29,921 nt of DNA from the NCBI GenBank assembly GCA_944363755.1, contig CALVVC010000001.1, positions 1 to 29,921 on the forward strand, given 5' to 3'. Of this stretch, positions 1-9,108 are shown piece after piece; position 1 is the stretch's first letter, and each line of letters starts with the position of its first letter. A model generated the notes under the pieces. The model was not told the origin of the DNA, did not search any database, and was given only the letters and a program-made list of their open reading frames with translations. The stretch comes from an uncultured Bacilli bacterium (GTDB taxonomy: Bacteria > Bacillota_I > Bacilli_A > RF39 > UBA660). A program made the position numbers and the translations under genes.

Positions 1-4
1 TTTC

Positions 5-128
5 TATGATAATATTAATTACGTGTGACTGCTTAGATGTGGGAGGTTGTCGATACGCCAGGTTAAGTTGTTAATCAGCTATCGGGTTATTCACACGGAG
101 CAAGTCTATACTAGATATAGGCGAAGGG
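5..128 (+). promoter_or_regulatory. Structured leader of the S10 operon
   Basis: A possible -10 (TATGAT, 5-10) would start the RNA near 17. The leader is visibly more GC-rich than its surroundings and folds: 22-28 (CGTGTGA) pairs with 91-97 (TCACACG) and encloses a hairpin in which 51-55 (CGATA) pairs with 80-84 and 61-66 pairs with 71-76 around a GTTG loop. A separate hairpin (106-110 with 116-120) lies just before the rpsJ SD. S10 operons are classically controlled by r-protein L4 binding the leader; that this RNA is such a regulator is inferred from position and folding only. The -35 is outside the window. Confidence 0.6.
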
Positions 129-140
129 AGGACGTAAATA

Positions 141-452
141 GTGTCAACACAAAAGATTCGTATTAAGTTAAAAGCATATGATCATAGAATTCTTGATAAT
201 GCTGTAACTAAAATTGTTGAAACAATTAAAAGAACTGGAGGAGATATAGTAGGACCTGTACCTCTACCAACTGAAATTGAAAAATTCACAATTTTAAGAG
301 CTGTTCACAAATATAAAGATAGTCGTGAACAATTCGAAAGAAGAACACACAAAAGATTAATTGACATTAAAAGCCCTAGTAAAGAAACGATTGATGCTCT
401 AGCTCATCTTGATTTACCAAGTGGTGTCGATATTAAAATCAAAACAATCTAA
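141..452 (+). CDS. rpsJ: Small ribosomal subunit protein S10
   Basis: S10 (uS10) of the 30S head, also known as the antitermination factor NusE. The protein has 103 residues, the family's normal length. It opens with the typical [15 protein letters not shown] block and has the conserved VGPVPLPT loop around residues 38-45 and the RTHKRLIDI block near 67-75. The start is GTG, preceded by GGGAGG at 126-131. It is the first gene of the S10 operon, directly behind a structured leader, and 17 nt before rplC. Confidence 0.97.
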   Translation: MSTQKIRIKLKAYDHRILDNAVTKIVETIKRTGGDIVGPVPLPTEIEKFTILRAVHKYKDSREQFERRTHKRLIDIKSPSKETIDALAHLDLPSGVDIKIKTI

Positions 453-469
453 AATAGGAGGAGTTAAAA

Positions 470-1243
470 ATGAAAGGAATCTTAGGTAGAAAAAAAGGAA
501 TGACTCAAGTATTCACTACTGAAGGTAAACTTATTCCTGTAACTGTTGTAGAAGTTGAACCTAATGTTGTTACACAAATCAAAACTAACGAAACAGATGG
601 TTATGAAGCTATTCAATTAGGTTATGAAACAGTTAGAGAAAAAATAAGCAACAAACCTAAAATGGGTCATACTAGTAAAGCTAATACTGAACCTAAGCGC
701 TTCTTAAGAGAAATAAAAGGCGTAAATGTAGCTGATTACACTTTAGGACAAGTATTAGATGCTAGCATATTTGAAGCTGGCGAAATTGTAGACGTTAGTG
801 GAGTAAGCAAAGGAAAAGGTTTCCAAGGTGTAATCAAACGTCACAATCAGAGTCGTGGACCTATGGGACATGGTTCACAATATCATCGTGGAGTTGGTTC
901 TTTAGGAACAATGAGACCAATGCACGTATTAAAAGGTAAGAAATTACCAGGACAAATGGGTAATGTAAATGCTACTGTTCAAAATCTAGAAATAGTAGCA
1001 GTAGACTTAGAAAATAATGTAATTTTAATTAAAGGTAATGTACCTGGACCAAAAGAAAGCTTAGTTGTTATTAAAACAGCAGTTAAAAAACCAGGTAAGA
1101 AAAATCCTGCAAAAGACTTAATCACTTATGAAGAAATGAAAGAAGCTGAGGTTACTACTGAAGTAGAAGAAAATACTGATACTGAAGAAGTAGTAGAGGA
1201 AGCTAGTGCATCTACTGAGTCTACAGAGACTACAAACGAATAA
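470..1243 (+). CDS. rplC: Large ribosomal subunit protein L3 with acidic C-terminal tail
   Basis: L3 (uL3) binds 23S rRNA near the peptidyl transferase centre. The core (about residues 1-212) has the [10 protein letters not shown] start and the [20 protein letters not shown] loop near 128-147. At 257 residues it is about 45 longer than usual (about 205-215). The excess, from about 213, is an acidic Glu/Thr/Ser-rich tail that is probably disordered and lies outside the conserved fold. The SD is GGAGG just upstream of the ATG. The 55-nt gap to rplD contains a hairpin. Confidence 0.97.
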   Translation: MKGILGRKKGMTQVFTTEGKLIPVTVVEVEPNVVTQIKTNETDGYEAIQLGYETVREKISNKPKMGHTSKANTEPKRFLREIKGVNVADYTLGQVLDASIFEAGEIVDVSGVSKGKGFQGVIKRHNQSRGPMGHGSQYHRGVGSLGTMRPMHVLKGKKLPGQMGNVNATVQNLEIVAVDLENNVILIKGNVPGPKESLVVIKTAVKKPGKKNPAKDLITYEEMKEAEVTTEVEENTDTEEVVEEASASTESTETTNE

Positions 1244-1246
1244 TCA

Positions 1247-1283
1247 TCACTACCTATAATTGAATTTAAATATTGTGTAGTGA
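1247..1283 (+). promoter_or_regulatory. Hairpin between rplC and rplD next to the rplD SD
   Basis: TCACTAC (1247-1253) is perfectly complementary to GTAGTGA (1277-1283), a 7-bp stem with a 23-nt AT-rich loop. It abuts the rplD SD (AAGGAGG, 1284-1290). The gap of 55 nt is the largest between S10-operon genes here. There is no U-tract after it, so it is not a terminator. A translational control or processing role for rplD is speculative. Confidence 0.4.
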
Positions 1284-1298
1284 AAGGAGGAAAAAAGT

Positions 1299-1925
1299 AT
1301 GAAAAAGATAAATCTTTTAAATCTTAAAGGTGAAAAAGCAAATGATTTAAAATTAAATGAAGAAATATTTTCTATTACCCCAAATGATAAAGTATTATAT
1401 GATGCAATTATCTTAGCAAGAGCATCATTAAGACAAGGAACACACTCTACTAAAAACCGTTCAGAAGTTAGTGGTGGAGGACGTAAACCTTGGAGACAAA
1501 AAGGAACTGGACATGCACGTCAAGGTTCAATTCGTGCTGTACAATGGGTAGGTGGAGGACGTTTTGGAACTCCAGTACCAAGAGATTACAGTAAAAAACA
1601 AAATCGTAAAGAAAGAAGATTAGCATTAAAGAGTGCTTTAAGTCATAAGTTTAATGATAATGAAGCAATTGTTGTAGAAGAGTTGGTTTTTGAAACTCCA
1701 AAGACAAAAGAAATGATTTCATTACTAAATACATTTAAAATAAATGATAAGAAAGTACTATTTGTAGTAGAAGACTTTACAGAAAATGTAATATTAGCAT
1801 CTAGAAATATTCCAAATGTAGCATTAATATCAGCTAATGAATTAAATGTTTTAGACTTAGTTAACTCTGATGTTGTAGTCTTTACAAGCGAAGCTATTAA
1901 AAAGATAGAGGAGGCTCTTAAATAA
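1299..1925 (+). CDS. rplD: Large ribosomal subunit protein L4
   Basis: L4 (uL4) is an early-assembly 23S rRNA binder and, in well-studied bacteria, the autoregulator of the S10 operon. The 208 residues match the family. The conserved extended loop with GGGRKPWRQKGTGHARQGS lies around residues 60-79, followed by the GGGRFGTPVPRDYS block. AAGGAGG at 1284-1290 fixes the ATG. The stop overlaps the rplW start (TAATG), so the two are translationally coupled. Confidence 0.97.
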   Translation: MKKINLLNLKGEKANDLKLNEEIFSITPNDKVLYDAIILARASLRQGTHSTKNRSEVSGGGRKPWRQKGTGHARQGSIRAVQWVGGGRFGTPVPRDYSKKQNRKERRLALKSALSHKFNDNEAIVVEELVFETPKTKEMISLLNTFKINDKKVLFVVEDFTENVILASRNIPNVALISANELNVLDLVNSDVVVFTSEAIKKIEEALK

Positions 1926-2206
1926 TGGATACTAAATACTTAGAAATAATTAAAGCTCCAGTTATCACAGAAAAAAGTGGTGCTCTAGGAGAGAAAAATC
2001 AATATGTATTTAAGGTTTCTTCTAAAGCTAATAAAATAGAAATTAAACAAGCTATTGAAAAAATCTTTAAAGTACATGTAAAACAAATAAGAACATTAAA
2101 TGTTAAACCTAAAAAAAGAAGAGTTGGTCGCTATACTGGACTTACAAATAGATATAAGAAAGCTATTGTAACTCTAGCTGATGGTGAACAAATTGATCTT
2201 GGTTAG
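1925..2206 (+). CDS. rplW: Large ribosomal subunit protein L23
   Basis: L23 (uL23) sits at the polypeptide exit tunnel and docks trigger factor and SRP. The protein has 93 residues, normal length. It has the typical IIKAPVITEKS start (residues 8-18), the YVFKVSSKANKIEIKQAIEKIF helix and the KPKKRRVGRYTG basic loop. It begins inside the stop codon of rplD and is followed 16 nt later by rplB. Confidence 0.96.
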   Translation: MDTKYLEIIKAPVITEKSGALGEKNQYVFKVSSKANKIEIKQAIEKIFKVHVKQIRTLNVKPKKRRVGRYTGLTNRYKKAIVTLADGEQIDLG

Positions 2207-2222
2207 AAGGAGGAACTAAAAT

Positions 2223-3053
2223 ATGGCAATAAGAAATTATAAACCTACTACACCAGGACGTAGAGGAATGAGTACTCTAACAAATGAAGAGATTACTAAA
2301 TCTACTCCAGAGAAAAGCTTAACAGTAACACTTAAGAAAAACTCTGGTCGTAACAATCAAGGAAAAATAACAGTTCGTCATCAAGGTGGTGGCGTTAAAA
2401 GAAAATATCGTCTTATCGATTTTAAAAGAGATAAAAAAGATATCGCTGGTGTTGTAGCAAGCATAGAATACGATCCAAATAGAACAGCAAATATTGCATT
2501 AATTAACTATATGGATGGTGAGAAAAGATATATCATCGCTCCTAAAAATTTAAAAGTAGGAGACAAAGTAATAAGTGGTGAAAACGTAGATATTAAAGTA
2601 GGAAATGCTCTTCCTATTATGAATATTCCAGTAGGTACAGTTATTCATAACATTGAACTTCGCCCAGGTAAAGGAGCAGCTCTTGCAAGAAGTGCTGGAA
2701 CATCTGCTCAAATCCTTGGTCGTGAAGGAAAATATGTAATGATTAGATTATCAAGTGGAGAACAAAGAAAAGTACTAGGAACTTGTATGGCTACAGTTGG
2801 TGTTGTAGGAAACGAAGATGCAAGCCTTGTTAAACTTGGTAAAGCAGGACGTAAACGTCATATGGGAATTCGCCCTACAGTTCGTGGTTCTGTTATGAAC
2901 CCTAATGACCATCCACACGGTGGTGGTGAAGGACGTGCTCCAGTTGGACGTAAGGCACCTCTTACTCCATGGGGTAAACCTGCTCTTGGATATAAAACAA
3001 GAAATAATAAAAAGACTGACAAATTTATTGTACGTCGTCGTAATAGTAAATAG
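2223..3053 (+). CDS. rplB: Large ribosomal subunit protein L2
   Basis: L2 (uL2) is needed for subunit association and peptidyl transferase activity. It has 276 residues, as expected. The signature [20 protein letters not shown] lies at about 225-244 and includes His230, equivalent to the functionally important His229 of E. coli. The N-terminal RNA-binding part contains [19 protein letters not shown] near 51-69. AAGGAGG precedes the ATG. It lies in the usual S10-operon position. Confidence 0.98.
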   Translation: MAIRNYKPTTPGRRGMSTLTNEEITKSTPEKSLTVTLKKNSGRNNQGKITVRHQGGGVKRKYRLIDFKRDKKDIAGVVASIEYDPNRTANIALINYMDGEKRYIIAPKNLKVGDKVISGENVDIKVGNALPIMNIPVGTVIHNIELRPGKGAALARSAGTSAQILGREGKYVMIRLSSGEQRKVLGTCMATVGVVGNEDASLVKLGKAGRKRHMGIRPTVRGSVMNPNDHPHGGGEGRAPVGRKAPLTPWGKPALGYKTRNNKKTDKFIVRRRNSK

Positions 3054-3064
3054 GAGGATAAAAT

Positions 3065-3331
3065 ATGGCTAGAAGTTTAAAGAAAGGACCTTATGTTTTT
3101 GAAAGACTATTAAAAAAGGTTCAAAAATTAAATGAAACTGGAAAAAAAGAAGTAATTAAAACTTGGTCACGCCGTTCTACTATCTTTCCTGAATTTATTG
3201 GTCATACCTTTGCAGTTCATAACGGTAAAGAATTTATCCCCGTTTATGTTACTGAAGACATGGTTGGACACAAATTAGGAGAATTTGCTTTAACTCGTAA
3301 AAATGGTGGACATGGCTCTGACAAAAAATAA
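3065..3331 (+). CDS. rpsS: Small ribosomal subunit protein S19
   Basis: S19 (uS19) forms a complex with S13 in the 30S head that contacts the A/P-site tRNAs. It has 88 residues, slightly short of the common 92, the difference being in the basic C-terminal tail. Motifs: [10 protein letters not shown] at the start, [22 protein letters not shown] near 34-55 and [10 protein letters not shown] near 69-78. The SD TAGGAGG lies 11-12 nt after the rplB stop. Confidence 0.97.
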   Translation: MARSLKKGPYVFERLLKKVQKLNETGKKEVIKTWSRRSTIFPEFIGHTFAVHNGKEFIPVYVTEDMVGHKLGEFALTRKNGGHGSDKK

Positions 3332-3353
3332 TAAAACTAGGAGGAGTTAGAAA

Positions 3354-3692
3354 ATGGAAGCAAAAGCAATCGCTAAAATGCAAAGAATATCACCTATTAA
3401 AGCTCGTTTAGTAATCGATACTATCCGTGGCAAAAAAGTAAGTGATGCTCTAGCAATATTAGAAAACACAAATAAAAAAGCGGCTATCCTTACTAAAAAA
3501 GTCTTAAATTCAGCAGTAGCAAATGCCGTTAACAATAATGGTATGGATGCTAACAATTTATATGTAAAGGAAGCACGTGTAGATGCTGGTCCAGTAATGA
3601 AAAGAGTATTATTCGATTCACGTGGCCGCATCGGACATAAAGATAAAAGAACAAGTCACATCGTAATAACAGTGGCTGAAGCTACAAAATAA
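3354..3692 (+). CDS. rplV: Large ribosomal subunit protein L22
   Basis: L22 (uL22) lines the exit tunnel with a long hairpin loop. It has 112 residues, a normal length. Typical pieces are the SPIKARLVIDTIRGKKVSDAL block near residues 13-33, NAVNNNGMD near 59-67 and the C-terminal RGRIGHKDKRTSHIVITV block. A GAGG-type SD precedes the ATG. A 94-residue frame on the opposite strand is only its shadow. Confidence 0.97.
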   Translation: MEAKAIAKMQRISPIKARLVIDTIRGKKVSDALAILENTNKKAAILTKKVLNSAVANAVNNNGMDANNLYVKEARVDAGPVMKRVLFDSRGRIGHKDKRTSHIVITVAEATK

Positions 3693-3707
3693 TAAGGAGG
3701 AACTATA

Positions 3708-4424
3708 ATGGGACAAAAAGTTAATCCAAACGGACTAAGACTTGGCATCAATAAGACTTGGGAAGCTAAATGGTATGCTCCTAAAAGTGAAGTATCTAGC
3801 GTCTTATTAAATGATATCAAAATTAGAGAATATCTTGACAAAAAACTTAAAAATGCTGGAATTGCCAAAGTTGAAATAGAAAGAACTCCAAAGAAATGTG
3901 AAGTTTCTATCCATACATCTCGTCCAGGTGTTATCATCGGTCGTGGTGGAGAAGAAATAACAAAACTTAAGGATGAATTATCAAAAGTCGTTGGAGAAAA
4001 TATTCAAATTACAATCGTTGATATCAAAAAAGCTGATCTTAATGCACAGTTAGTTGCAGATTCAATTGCAAGTCAAATTACAAATAGAGCATCATTTAGA
4101 ATGGCTCAAAAACGTGCAATAAGAAATGCTATGAAAGCAGGTGCTAAAGGTATCAAAACAAAAGTATCAGGACGTTTAGGTGGTGCTGATATGGCTCGTA
4201 GTGAAGGATATACAGAAGGAACTATCCCACTACATACACTAAGAGCAGATGTTGATTATGCCACAAGTGAAGCAGATACAACATATGGTAAAATTGGTGT
4301 AAAAGTATGGATTTACAAAGGTGAAATTCTATCAAAAAATAATGCAAGTAATGATACTTTAAATGTAAAGACAAACAAAGATAGAAAATCTAGTAAAGAT
4401 AGTAAAGCTAAAGGAGGTAATTAA
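3708..4424 (+). CDS. rpsC: Small ribosomal subunit protein S3
   Basis: S3 (uS3) forms part of the mRNA entry channel helicase with S4 and S5. It has 238 residues. The N-terminal [14 protein letters not shown] block, the type II KH domain with IIGRGGEEI (about 76-84) and the C-terminal [22 protein letters not shown] block are all present. The last about 28 residues form a low-complexity Ser/Lys/Asn tail, variable in this family. The SD of the next gene lies inside the last codons. Confidence 0.97.
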   Translation: MGQKVNPNGLRLGINKTWEAKWYAPKSEVSSVLLNDIKIREYLDKKLKNAGIAKVEIERTPKKCEVSIHTSRPGVIIGRGGEEITKLKDELSKVVGENIQITIVDIKKADLNAQLVADSIASQITNRASFRMAQKRAIRNAMKAGAKGIKTKVSGRLGGADMARSEGYTEGTIPLHTLRADVDYATSEADTTYGKIGVKVWIYKGEILSKNNASNDTLNVKTNKDRKSSKDSKAKGGN

Positions 4425-4425
4425 A

Positions 4426-4854
4426 GTGTTAATACCATCAAGAACTAAATATCGTCGTGTTCACAGATTACCTTACGAAGGCAAATCTAGAGGTAATCGC
4501 GAATTACACTTTGGAGAGTATGGATTACAAGCTAAAGAAGGAGCATGGATTACAGCAAATCAAATCGAAGCAGCACGTGTAGCCATGACTCGTTATATGA
4601 AACGTGGTGGAAAGGTATGGATAAACATATTCCCACATATGCCACTAACTAAAAAACCTATCGGTACTCGTCAAGGTAAAGGTAAAGGTAATGTTGAAGA
4701 ATGGGTAGCAGTAGTTAAAGAAGGAAAAATCATGTTTGAAGTAGCAGGTGTTTCTGAAGAAGTTGCTCGTGAAGCATTAAGACTAGCAAGCCATAAATTA
4801 CCAATCACTTGCAAATTTGTAAAGAAAGAAGGAGGTGTCGAAAATGAAGGTTAA
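4426..4854 (+). CDS. rplP: Large ribosomal subunit protein L16
   Basis: L16 (uL16) helps to position A-site tRNA. It has 142 residues. The start is GTG, one nucleotide after the rpsC stop, with AAGGAGG at 4411-4417 as SD. Family features: [14 protein letters not shown] start, FGEYGLQA near 29-36, and the loop [24 protein letters not shown] around 65-88, which reaches toward the peptidyl transferase centre. Its 3' end overlaps rpmC by 11 nt. Confidence 0.97.
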   Translation: MLIPSRTKYRRVHRLPYEGKSRGNRELHFGEYGLQAKEGAWITANQIEAARVAMTRYMKRGGKVWINIFPHMPLTKKPIGTRQGKGKGNVEEWVAVVKEGKIMFEVAGVSEEVAREALRLASHKLPITCKFVKKEGGVENEG

Positions 4855-5047
4855 TGAAATTAGAGAATTATCAAATGAAGAAATCAATGCTAAACTAAAA
4901 GAATCAAAAGAAGAGTTATTCAACTTAAGATTTAGTGGCGCAATGGGTAACTTAGAAAAACCTTCTAGACTAAGAGAGTTAAGACACCAAGTAGCAAGAC
5001 TTAAAACCGTTTTAAAAGAACGTGAGAAAGAAGAAAAGGTTGATTAG
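4844..5047 (+). CDS. rpmC: Large ribosomal subunit protein L29
   Basis: L29 (uL29) sits at the tunnel exit beside L23. I place the start at ATG 4844 ([13 protein letters not shown]), 8 nt behind AAGGAGG (4829-4835), giving 67 residues, the usual length. An in-frame GTG at 4835 overlaps the SD itself and is not credible as a start. The core motif [19 protein letters not shown] is conserved. It overlaps the 3' end of rplP by 11 nt, which implies translational coupling. Confidence 0.95.
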   Translation: MKVNEIRELSNEEINAKLKESKEELFNLRFSGAMGNLEKPSRLRELRHQVARLKTVLKEREKEEKVD

Positions 5048-5057
5048 GAGGTAAGTT

Positions 5058-5318
5058 ATGGAAAAGAAAATGACACATGAATTAGTTGGTAAAGTTGTTA
5101 GTACTAAAAACAATAAAACTATTACAGTTTTAGTTGAAACACATAAAATGCACCCAAAATATCACAAAAGAGTTAAATCATCTAAGAAATACAGTGTACA
5201 TGATGAAACAAATAAAGCTAAAGTAGGAGATGTAGTTAGAATAGTTGAAACAAAACCAATTTCTAAGACTAAACATTTCTACTTAAAAGAAATCGTAAAA
5301 GAAGCAGTTATTCTATAA
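5058..5318 (+). CDS. rpsQ: Small ribosomal subunit protein S17
   Basis: S17 (uS17) is a primary 16S rRNA binder with an OB fold. It has 86 residues. It shows [19 protein letters not shown] near 9-27, the [19 protein letters not shown] basic segment and the [19 protein letters not shown] block. The SD AGGAGG at 5046-5051 supports ATG 5058 rather than the internal ATG four codons later. Confidence 0.96.
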   Translation: MEKKMTHELVGKVVSTKNNKTITVLVETHKMHPKYHKRVKSSKKYSVHDETNKAKVGDVVRIVETKPISKTKHFYLKEIVKEAVIL

Positions 5319-5343
5319 CTCTTAAGGTAAAGGAGGATAATCT

Positions 5344-5712
5344 ATGTTACAACAAGAAAGTAGATTAAAAGTTGCAGACAACTCAGGAGCACGTGAATTA
5401 TTAGTAATCAGAGTGCTAGGAGGAAGTCATGTTAAAACTGGAAATATCGGAGATGTAGTTGTTGGAACCGTTAAAAATGCTATACCAAATTCACCACTTC
5501 CTAAAGGTAAAGTTGTAAAAGCTGTAATTGTTAGAAGTAAAAGAGGAGTAAGACGTGAAGATGGTAGTTATATCAAATTTGATGATAATGCATGCGTAAT
5601 CATTAGAGATGATAAAAGTCCAGTCGGAACTCGTGTCTTTGGTCCAGTAGCACGTGAACTTCGTGATAAAGACTATATGAAGATAGTAAGTCTTGCGAAA
5701 GAAGTACTATAA
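5344..5712 (+). CDS. rplN: Large ribosomal subunit protein L14
   Basis: L14 (uL14) lies at the subunit interface, where the silencing factor RsfS also binds. It has 122 residues, exactly the usual length. Signature segments: [18 protein letters not shown] at the start, [11 protein letters not shown] near 40-50, and [28 protein letters not shown] near 79-106. AAGGAGG lies 6-12 nt before the ATG. First of the classical spc-operon genes; no promoter is visible between it and rpsQ. Confidence 0.98.
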   Translation: MLQQESRLKVADNSGARELLVIRVLGGSHVKTGNIGDVVVGTVKNAIPNSPLPKGKVVKAVIVRSKRGVRREDGSYIKFDDNACVIIRDDKSPVGTRVFGPVARELRDKDYMKIVSLAKEVL

Positions 5713-5723
5713 GGAGGAAAGTT

Positions 5724-6032
5724 ATGAAGTTAAAAGTTGGAGATAAAGTCGTTGTTATAAGCGGTGCCGATAAAGGAAAAGAAGGAAAAATAATCAGAAC
5801 ACTTAAAAATGAAAATAAAGTTATTGTAGAAGGAGTACATATTGTTAAAAAACATCAAAAACCTACAGGAAATAATTCAGGTGGAATTCTAGAAATAGAA
5901 GCTCCTATCAATGCATCAAATGTTATGATAATTGATCCTAAGACTAAAAAAGGTACAAGAATTGCTCATACAACAGACAAAAATGGAAAAAAAGTAAGAA
6001 TAAGTACTAAATCAAAAGAAGTACTAGATTAG
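5724..6032 (+). CDS. rplX: Large ribosomal subunit protein L24
   Basis: L24 (uL24) is an assembly initiator of the 50S subunit. It has 102 residues. The KOW motif covers about residues 4-31 ([20 protein letters not shown]), followed by [13 protein letters not shown], the usual 23S rRNA-binding segment. SD AAGGAGG. The gene ends 17 nt before the ATG of rplE. Confidence 0.97.
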   Translation: MKLKVGDKVVVISGADKGKEGKIIRTLKNENKVIVEGVHIVKKHQKPTGNNSGGILEIEAPINASNVMIIDPKTKKGTRIAHTTDKNGKKVRISTKSKEVLD

Positions 6033-6049
6033 TGGAAGGAGGTAACAAA

Positions 6050-6586
6050 ATGACATTAAAAGAAAAATATACTAAAGAAGTAGTTCCAGCTCTTATGAGT
6101 AAATATGGTTATAAGACAGTAATGGAAGTACCAAAACTAGAAAAAGTTGTTATCAATATGGGTGTTGGAGATGCTACTACAAACTCTAAACTATTAGATG
6201 CAGCAACTTCTGACCTTGAAAAAATCTCAGGACAAAAACCAGTAGTTACAAAAGCTAAAAAATCTATCGCTGGTTTCAAAATAAGAGAAGGACAAAAGAT
6301 AGGTTGTAAGGTAACACTTAGAAGTGATAATATGTATAACTTTGTTGATAAACTAATATCTATCTCACTTCCACAAGTTCGTGATTTTAGAGGAATTAAT
6401 CCAAAATCTTTCGATGGTCGTGGTAATTATACTTTAGGTATAAAAGAACAATTAATCTTCAGTGAAATAAACTATGATGAAATAGTTAAAGTACGTGGTA
6501 TGGATATTATATTCGTTACAACTGCTAAAACTAATGAAGAAGCATATGACCTATTAAAAGGTTTAGGACTTCCTTTTAGAAAGTAA
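6050..6586 (+). CDS. rplE: Large ribosomal subunit protein L5
   Basis: L5 (uL5) binds 5S rRNA and contacts the P-site tRNA. I choose ATG 6050 ([13 protein letters not shown]), 7 nt after AAGGAGG (6036-6042), giving 178 residues as in relatives. An upstream GTG at 6032 would add six residues but lies upstream of the SD. Conserved blocks: [55 protein letters not shown] (near the middle) and [16 protein letters not shown]. Confidence 0.97.
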   Translation: MTLKEKYTKEVVPALMSKYGYKTVMEVPKLEKVVINMGVGDATTNSKLLDAATSDLEKISGQKPVVTKAKKSIAGFKIREGQKIGCKVTLRSDNMYNFVDKLISISLPQVRDFRGINPKSFDGRGNYTLGIKEQLIFSEINYDEIVKVRGMDIIFVTTAKTNEEAYDLLKGLGLPFRK

Positions 6587-6599
6587 TGGAGGGTAAAAG

Positions 6600-6785
6600 A
6601 TGGCAAGAAAAAGTATGGTTGTAAAACAAAGTAGAAAGCCAAAATACAAAGTACGTGAATATACTCGTTGTTCACGTTGTGGCAGACCACATGCAGTTAT
6701 GAGTAAATTTGGAATCTGCCGTATTTGCTTCCGTGAATTGGCTTATAAAGGACAAATACCAGGCGTTAAAAAATCAAGTTGGTAA
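6600..6785 (+). CDS. rpsN: Small ribosomal subunit protein S14, zinc-binding type Z
   Basis: S14 (uS14) acts in the 30S head. This is the short zinc form of 61 residues with a CxxC-x12-CxxC site (Cys24, Cys27, Cys40, Cys43) and the C-terminal [11 protein letters not shown]. The zinc form is the standard housekeeping version in Firmicutes. The SD GGAGGG lies at the end of rplE. Confidence 0.98.
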   Translation: MARKSMVVKQSRKPKYKVREYTRCSRCGRPHAVMSKFGICRICFRELAYKGQIPGVKKSSW

Positions 6786-6811
6786 AGCTGGTAAGAAAAG
6801 GAGGAAAAAAG

Positions 6812-7213
6812 ATGGCTGTAGTTACAGATACAATTGCAGATATGTTAACTCGTATTCGTAATGCAAATGCTATGCGTTATGAAGAAGTAAAAGTTCCTTC
6901 ATCAAAATTAAAATTAGAAATTGCAAGAATTTTAAAAGAAGAAGGATTTATTAAAGATTACAAGTTAGAAAAAAACGATGTACAAGGTACAATTGTTCTA
7001 ACACTTAAATATGGTGAAAATAAAGAAAGAGTAATAACAGGCTTAAAGAGAATTTCTAAACCAGGACTTAGAGTATATGCTAAAAATGATGAAGTTCCAA
7101 GAGTTTTAAATGGACTAGGAATTGCAATCATTTCTACATCTAAAGGAATTATGACAGATAAAGAAGCAAGAAAAAATAAACTTGGTGGCGAAGTCTTAGC
7201 TTATATTTGGTAA
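6812..7213 (+). CDS. rpsH: Small ribosomal subunit protein S8
   Basis: S8 (uS8) binds the central domain of 16S rRNA; in E. coli it also represses the spc operon. I start at ATG 6812 ([19 protein letters not shown]), 8 nt after AAGGAGG (6797-6803), for 133 residues. A longer frame from 6779 overlaps the rpsN stop and lacks an SD. The signature [20 protein letters not shown] lies near the C-terminus. Confidence 0.97.
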   Translation: MAVVTDTIADMLTRIRNANAMRYEEVKVPSSKLKLEIARILKEEGFIKDYKLEKNDVQGTIVLTLKYGENKERVITGLKRISKPGLRVYAKNDEVPRVLNGLGIAIISTSKGIMTDKEARKNKLGGEVLAYIW

Positions 7214-7226
7214 GGAGGTGTTTTGA

Positions 7227-7757
7227 ATGAGCCGTATTGGAAATCGTAAAATTGAAGTTCCCACAGGAGTAACAGTTAAAGAAGAAAATGGAATCGTAAC
7301 AGTTACTGGCCCAAAGGGAAGCTTGAGCCAAAAAATGCTAAAAGGAATTAGCATGACTCAAAATGATAATGAAATAACATTAACTAGAGTAAGCGATGCA
7401 GTAAAAGCAATGCATGGAACAATGAATGCACTTCTTCAAAATATGATTACAGGTGTAACTAAAGGATATGAGAAGGGACTAGAAATAGTAGGTGTTGGAT
7501 ATCGTTTCAATGTAAGTGGTAAAAAATTAACTATTAATGCAGGTTATTCTCATCCTGTTGAAATGACTATACCTGAAGGGCTTACTGTAGAAGCACAATC
7601 TAATACAGAAATAACTGTTAAAGGTATTGATAAAGCCTTAGTTGGTGAATTTGCTGCCAACGTAAGAAAAGTACGTCGTCCTGAACCATACAAAGGTAAA
7701 GGTATTCGTTATAAAGATGAACATATTAGACGTAAAGAAGGAAAGAAAGCTGCTTAA
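7227..7757 (+). CDS. rplF: Large ribosomal subunit protein L6
   Basis: L6 (uL6) lies near the GTPase-factor binding site. It has 176 residues. The start MSRIGNRKIEVPTGV and the C-terminal signature RRPEPYKGKGIRYKDEHI (near 150-167) are diagnostic. AAGGAGGTG precedes the ATG. A small frame on the minus strand over its start is a shadow. Confidence 0.97.
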   Translation: MSRIGNRKIEVPTGVTVKEENGIVTVTGPKGSLSQKMLKGISMTQNDNEITLTRVSDAVKAMHGTMNALLQNMITGVTKGYEKGLEIVGVGYRFNVSGKKLTINAGYSHPVEMTIPEGLTVEAQSNTEITVKGIDKALVGEFAANVRKVRRPEPYKGKGIRYKDEHIRRKEGKKAA

Positions 7758-7780
7758 GCTAGTAGGAAGGAGAGAAATAT

Positions 7781-8143
7781 ATGATTAATAAAAAGTCAAG
7801 AAATAGCATGAGAGAAGTACGTCATGCTAGAATTAGAACTCATTTAAGTGGAACAAGTGAAATTCCAAGATTAAATGTATTTAAATCTAATACTGCAATC
7901 TATGCACAAGTTATTGATGATGAGAGTTCTACTACTTTAGTATCTGCTTCTTCTAGAGATAAAGAATTAAACTTAAAGAATAAAAGAAATATTGAAGCAG
8001 CTACTGCTGTTGGTACTAGTATCGCTAAAAAGTGTAAAGAAGTAGGTATCAAAAAGGTCGTATTTGATAGAGGTGGATATCTTTATCATGGACGTGTTAA
8101 AGCATTAGCAGATGCTGCACGTGAAAATGGACTAGAGTTCTAA
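7781..8143 (+). CDS. rplR: Large ribosomal subunit protein L18
   Basis: L18 (uL18) binds 5S rRNA together with L5. It has 120 residues. It shows the basic N-terminus, [18 protein letters not shown] near 30-47 and the C-terminal [20 protein letters not shown] block. SD AAGGAG lies before the ATG, followed after 11 nt by rpsE. Confidence 0.97.
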   Translation: MINKKSRNSMREVRHARIRTHLSGTSEIPRLNVFKSNTAIYAQVIDDESSTTLVSASSRDKELNLKNKRNIEAATAVGTSIAKKCKEVGIKKVVFDRGGYLYHGRVKALADAARENGLEF

Positions 8144-8154
8144 GGAGGGTAAAT

Positions 8155-8664
8155 ATGCAAAGACAAAAAAACGATGCCAAAGAAAAGCAAACTGAAGAAC
8201 TAGTCGTTCAACTTAAAAGCGTAGTTAAAGTTACTAAAGGTGGACGTCAACGTCGTTTTTCAGCAGTTGTTGTAGTTGGGGATCGTAAAGGACATGTTGG
8301 TATCGGTACAGGTAAAGCTTTTGAAGTACCAGATGCTATTAAGAAAGCAATAAGCAATGCTAATAAGAATATGATTACTATAGATTTAATTGATGGAAGA
8401 ACTATTGCTCATGAAGTAATAGGAGTAAGTGGAGCTGCTAGAGTAATGTTAAAACCAGCTAAAGAAGGTACTGGTATCATTGCTGGAGGTAGTGTAAGAG
8501 CTGTCCTTGAATTAGCTGGAGTTCGTGATGTTGTATCAAAATCTCTTGGAGCTAGAACTAAACTTAATATGGCAAATGCTGCTATCAATGGTCTTAAGAG
8601 TATTAAAACTATAGAAGAAGTTGCAGCACTTCGTGGTAAAAGTAAAGAGGAGATTTTAGGATAA
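8155..8664 (+). CDS. rpsE: Small ribosomal subunit protein S5
   Basis: S5 (uS5) takes part in decoding fidelity and mRNA unwinding. It has 169 residues. The S5 RNA-binding domain contains [20 protein letters not shown] and [20 protein letters not shown], and the C-terminal domain [19 protein letters not shown]. The stop TAA shares its last base with the rplO ATG. The usual neighbour rpmD (L30) is absent at this junction. Confidence 0.98.
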   Translation: MQRQKNDAKEKQTEELVVQLKSVVKVTKGGRQRRFSAVVVVGDRKGHVGIGTGKAFEVPDAIKKAISNANKNMITIDLIDGRTIAHEVIGVSGAARVMLKPAKEGTGIIAGGSVRAVLELAGVRDVVSKSLGARTKLNMANAAINGLKSIKTIEEVAALRGKSKEEILG

Positions 8665-9107
8665 TGAAGTTACATGAATTAAAGAAAAATGAAGGTGCTA
8701 CTTTCCGTAAAAAGATAGTAGGACGTGGATCTGGAACAGGTCTTGGTAAAACATCAGGACGTGGACAAAAAGGACAAAATGCTCGTAGTGGTGGAGGAGT
8801 TTCACCAGTATTCGAAGGTGGACAATTACCACTATATAGACGTCTTCCTAAAAGAGGATTTAGTAATCATGATTTTAAAACAGTATATGCTATTATCAAT
8901 GTTGGAGATTTAAATGTCTTTAATGATGGCGATGTTGTTACACCAGCATTACTTAAAGAAAAAGGAATCATTAAAAAACAACTAGATGGAATTAAAGTAT
9001 TAGGAAATGGTACACTTGAAAAGAAAATAACTATTGAAGCTCATAGATTTTCAAGTAGTGCTTTAAGAAAAATAGAAGAATCAGGAAGTAAAGCCGAGGT
9101 GATCTAA
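8664..9107 (+). CDS. rplO: Large ribosomal subunit protein L15
   Basis: L15 (uL15) is a late-assembly 50S protein. It has 147 residues. Hallmarks are [31 protein letters not shown] near 21-39, [20 protein letters not shown] near 43-62, and the C-terminal globular domain. The SD is the GAGGAG inside the last rpsE codons. It starts on the rpsE stop codon, where rpmD would normally intervene. Confidence 0.98.
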   Translation: MKLHELKKNEGATFRKKIVGRGSGTGLGKTSGRGQKGQNARSGGGVSPVFEGGQLPLYRRLPKRGFSNHDFKTVYAIINVGDLNVFNDGDVVTPALLKEKGIIKKQLDGIKVLGNGTLEKKITIEAHRFSSSALRKIEESGSKAEVI

Positions 9108-9108
9108 A

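Noticed and set aside
3347..3937. Open frames of 93-94 codons on the minus strand over rplV and rpsC
   Set aside because: They are antisense shadows of strongly conserved ribosomal protein genes and lack an SD and family features. The same holds for minus-strand frames at 6472-6690, 7149-7331, 11966-12184, 14034-14492, 15648-15920, 18924-19250, 19875-20132, 22980-23369 and 23675-23866, and the plus-strand frames at 8725-8913 and 25625-25852.
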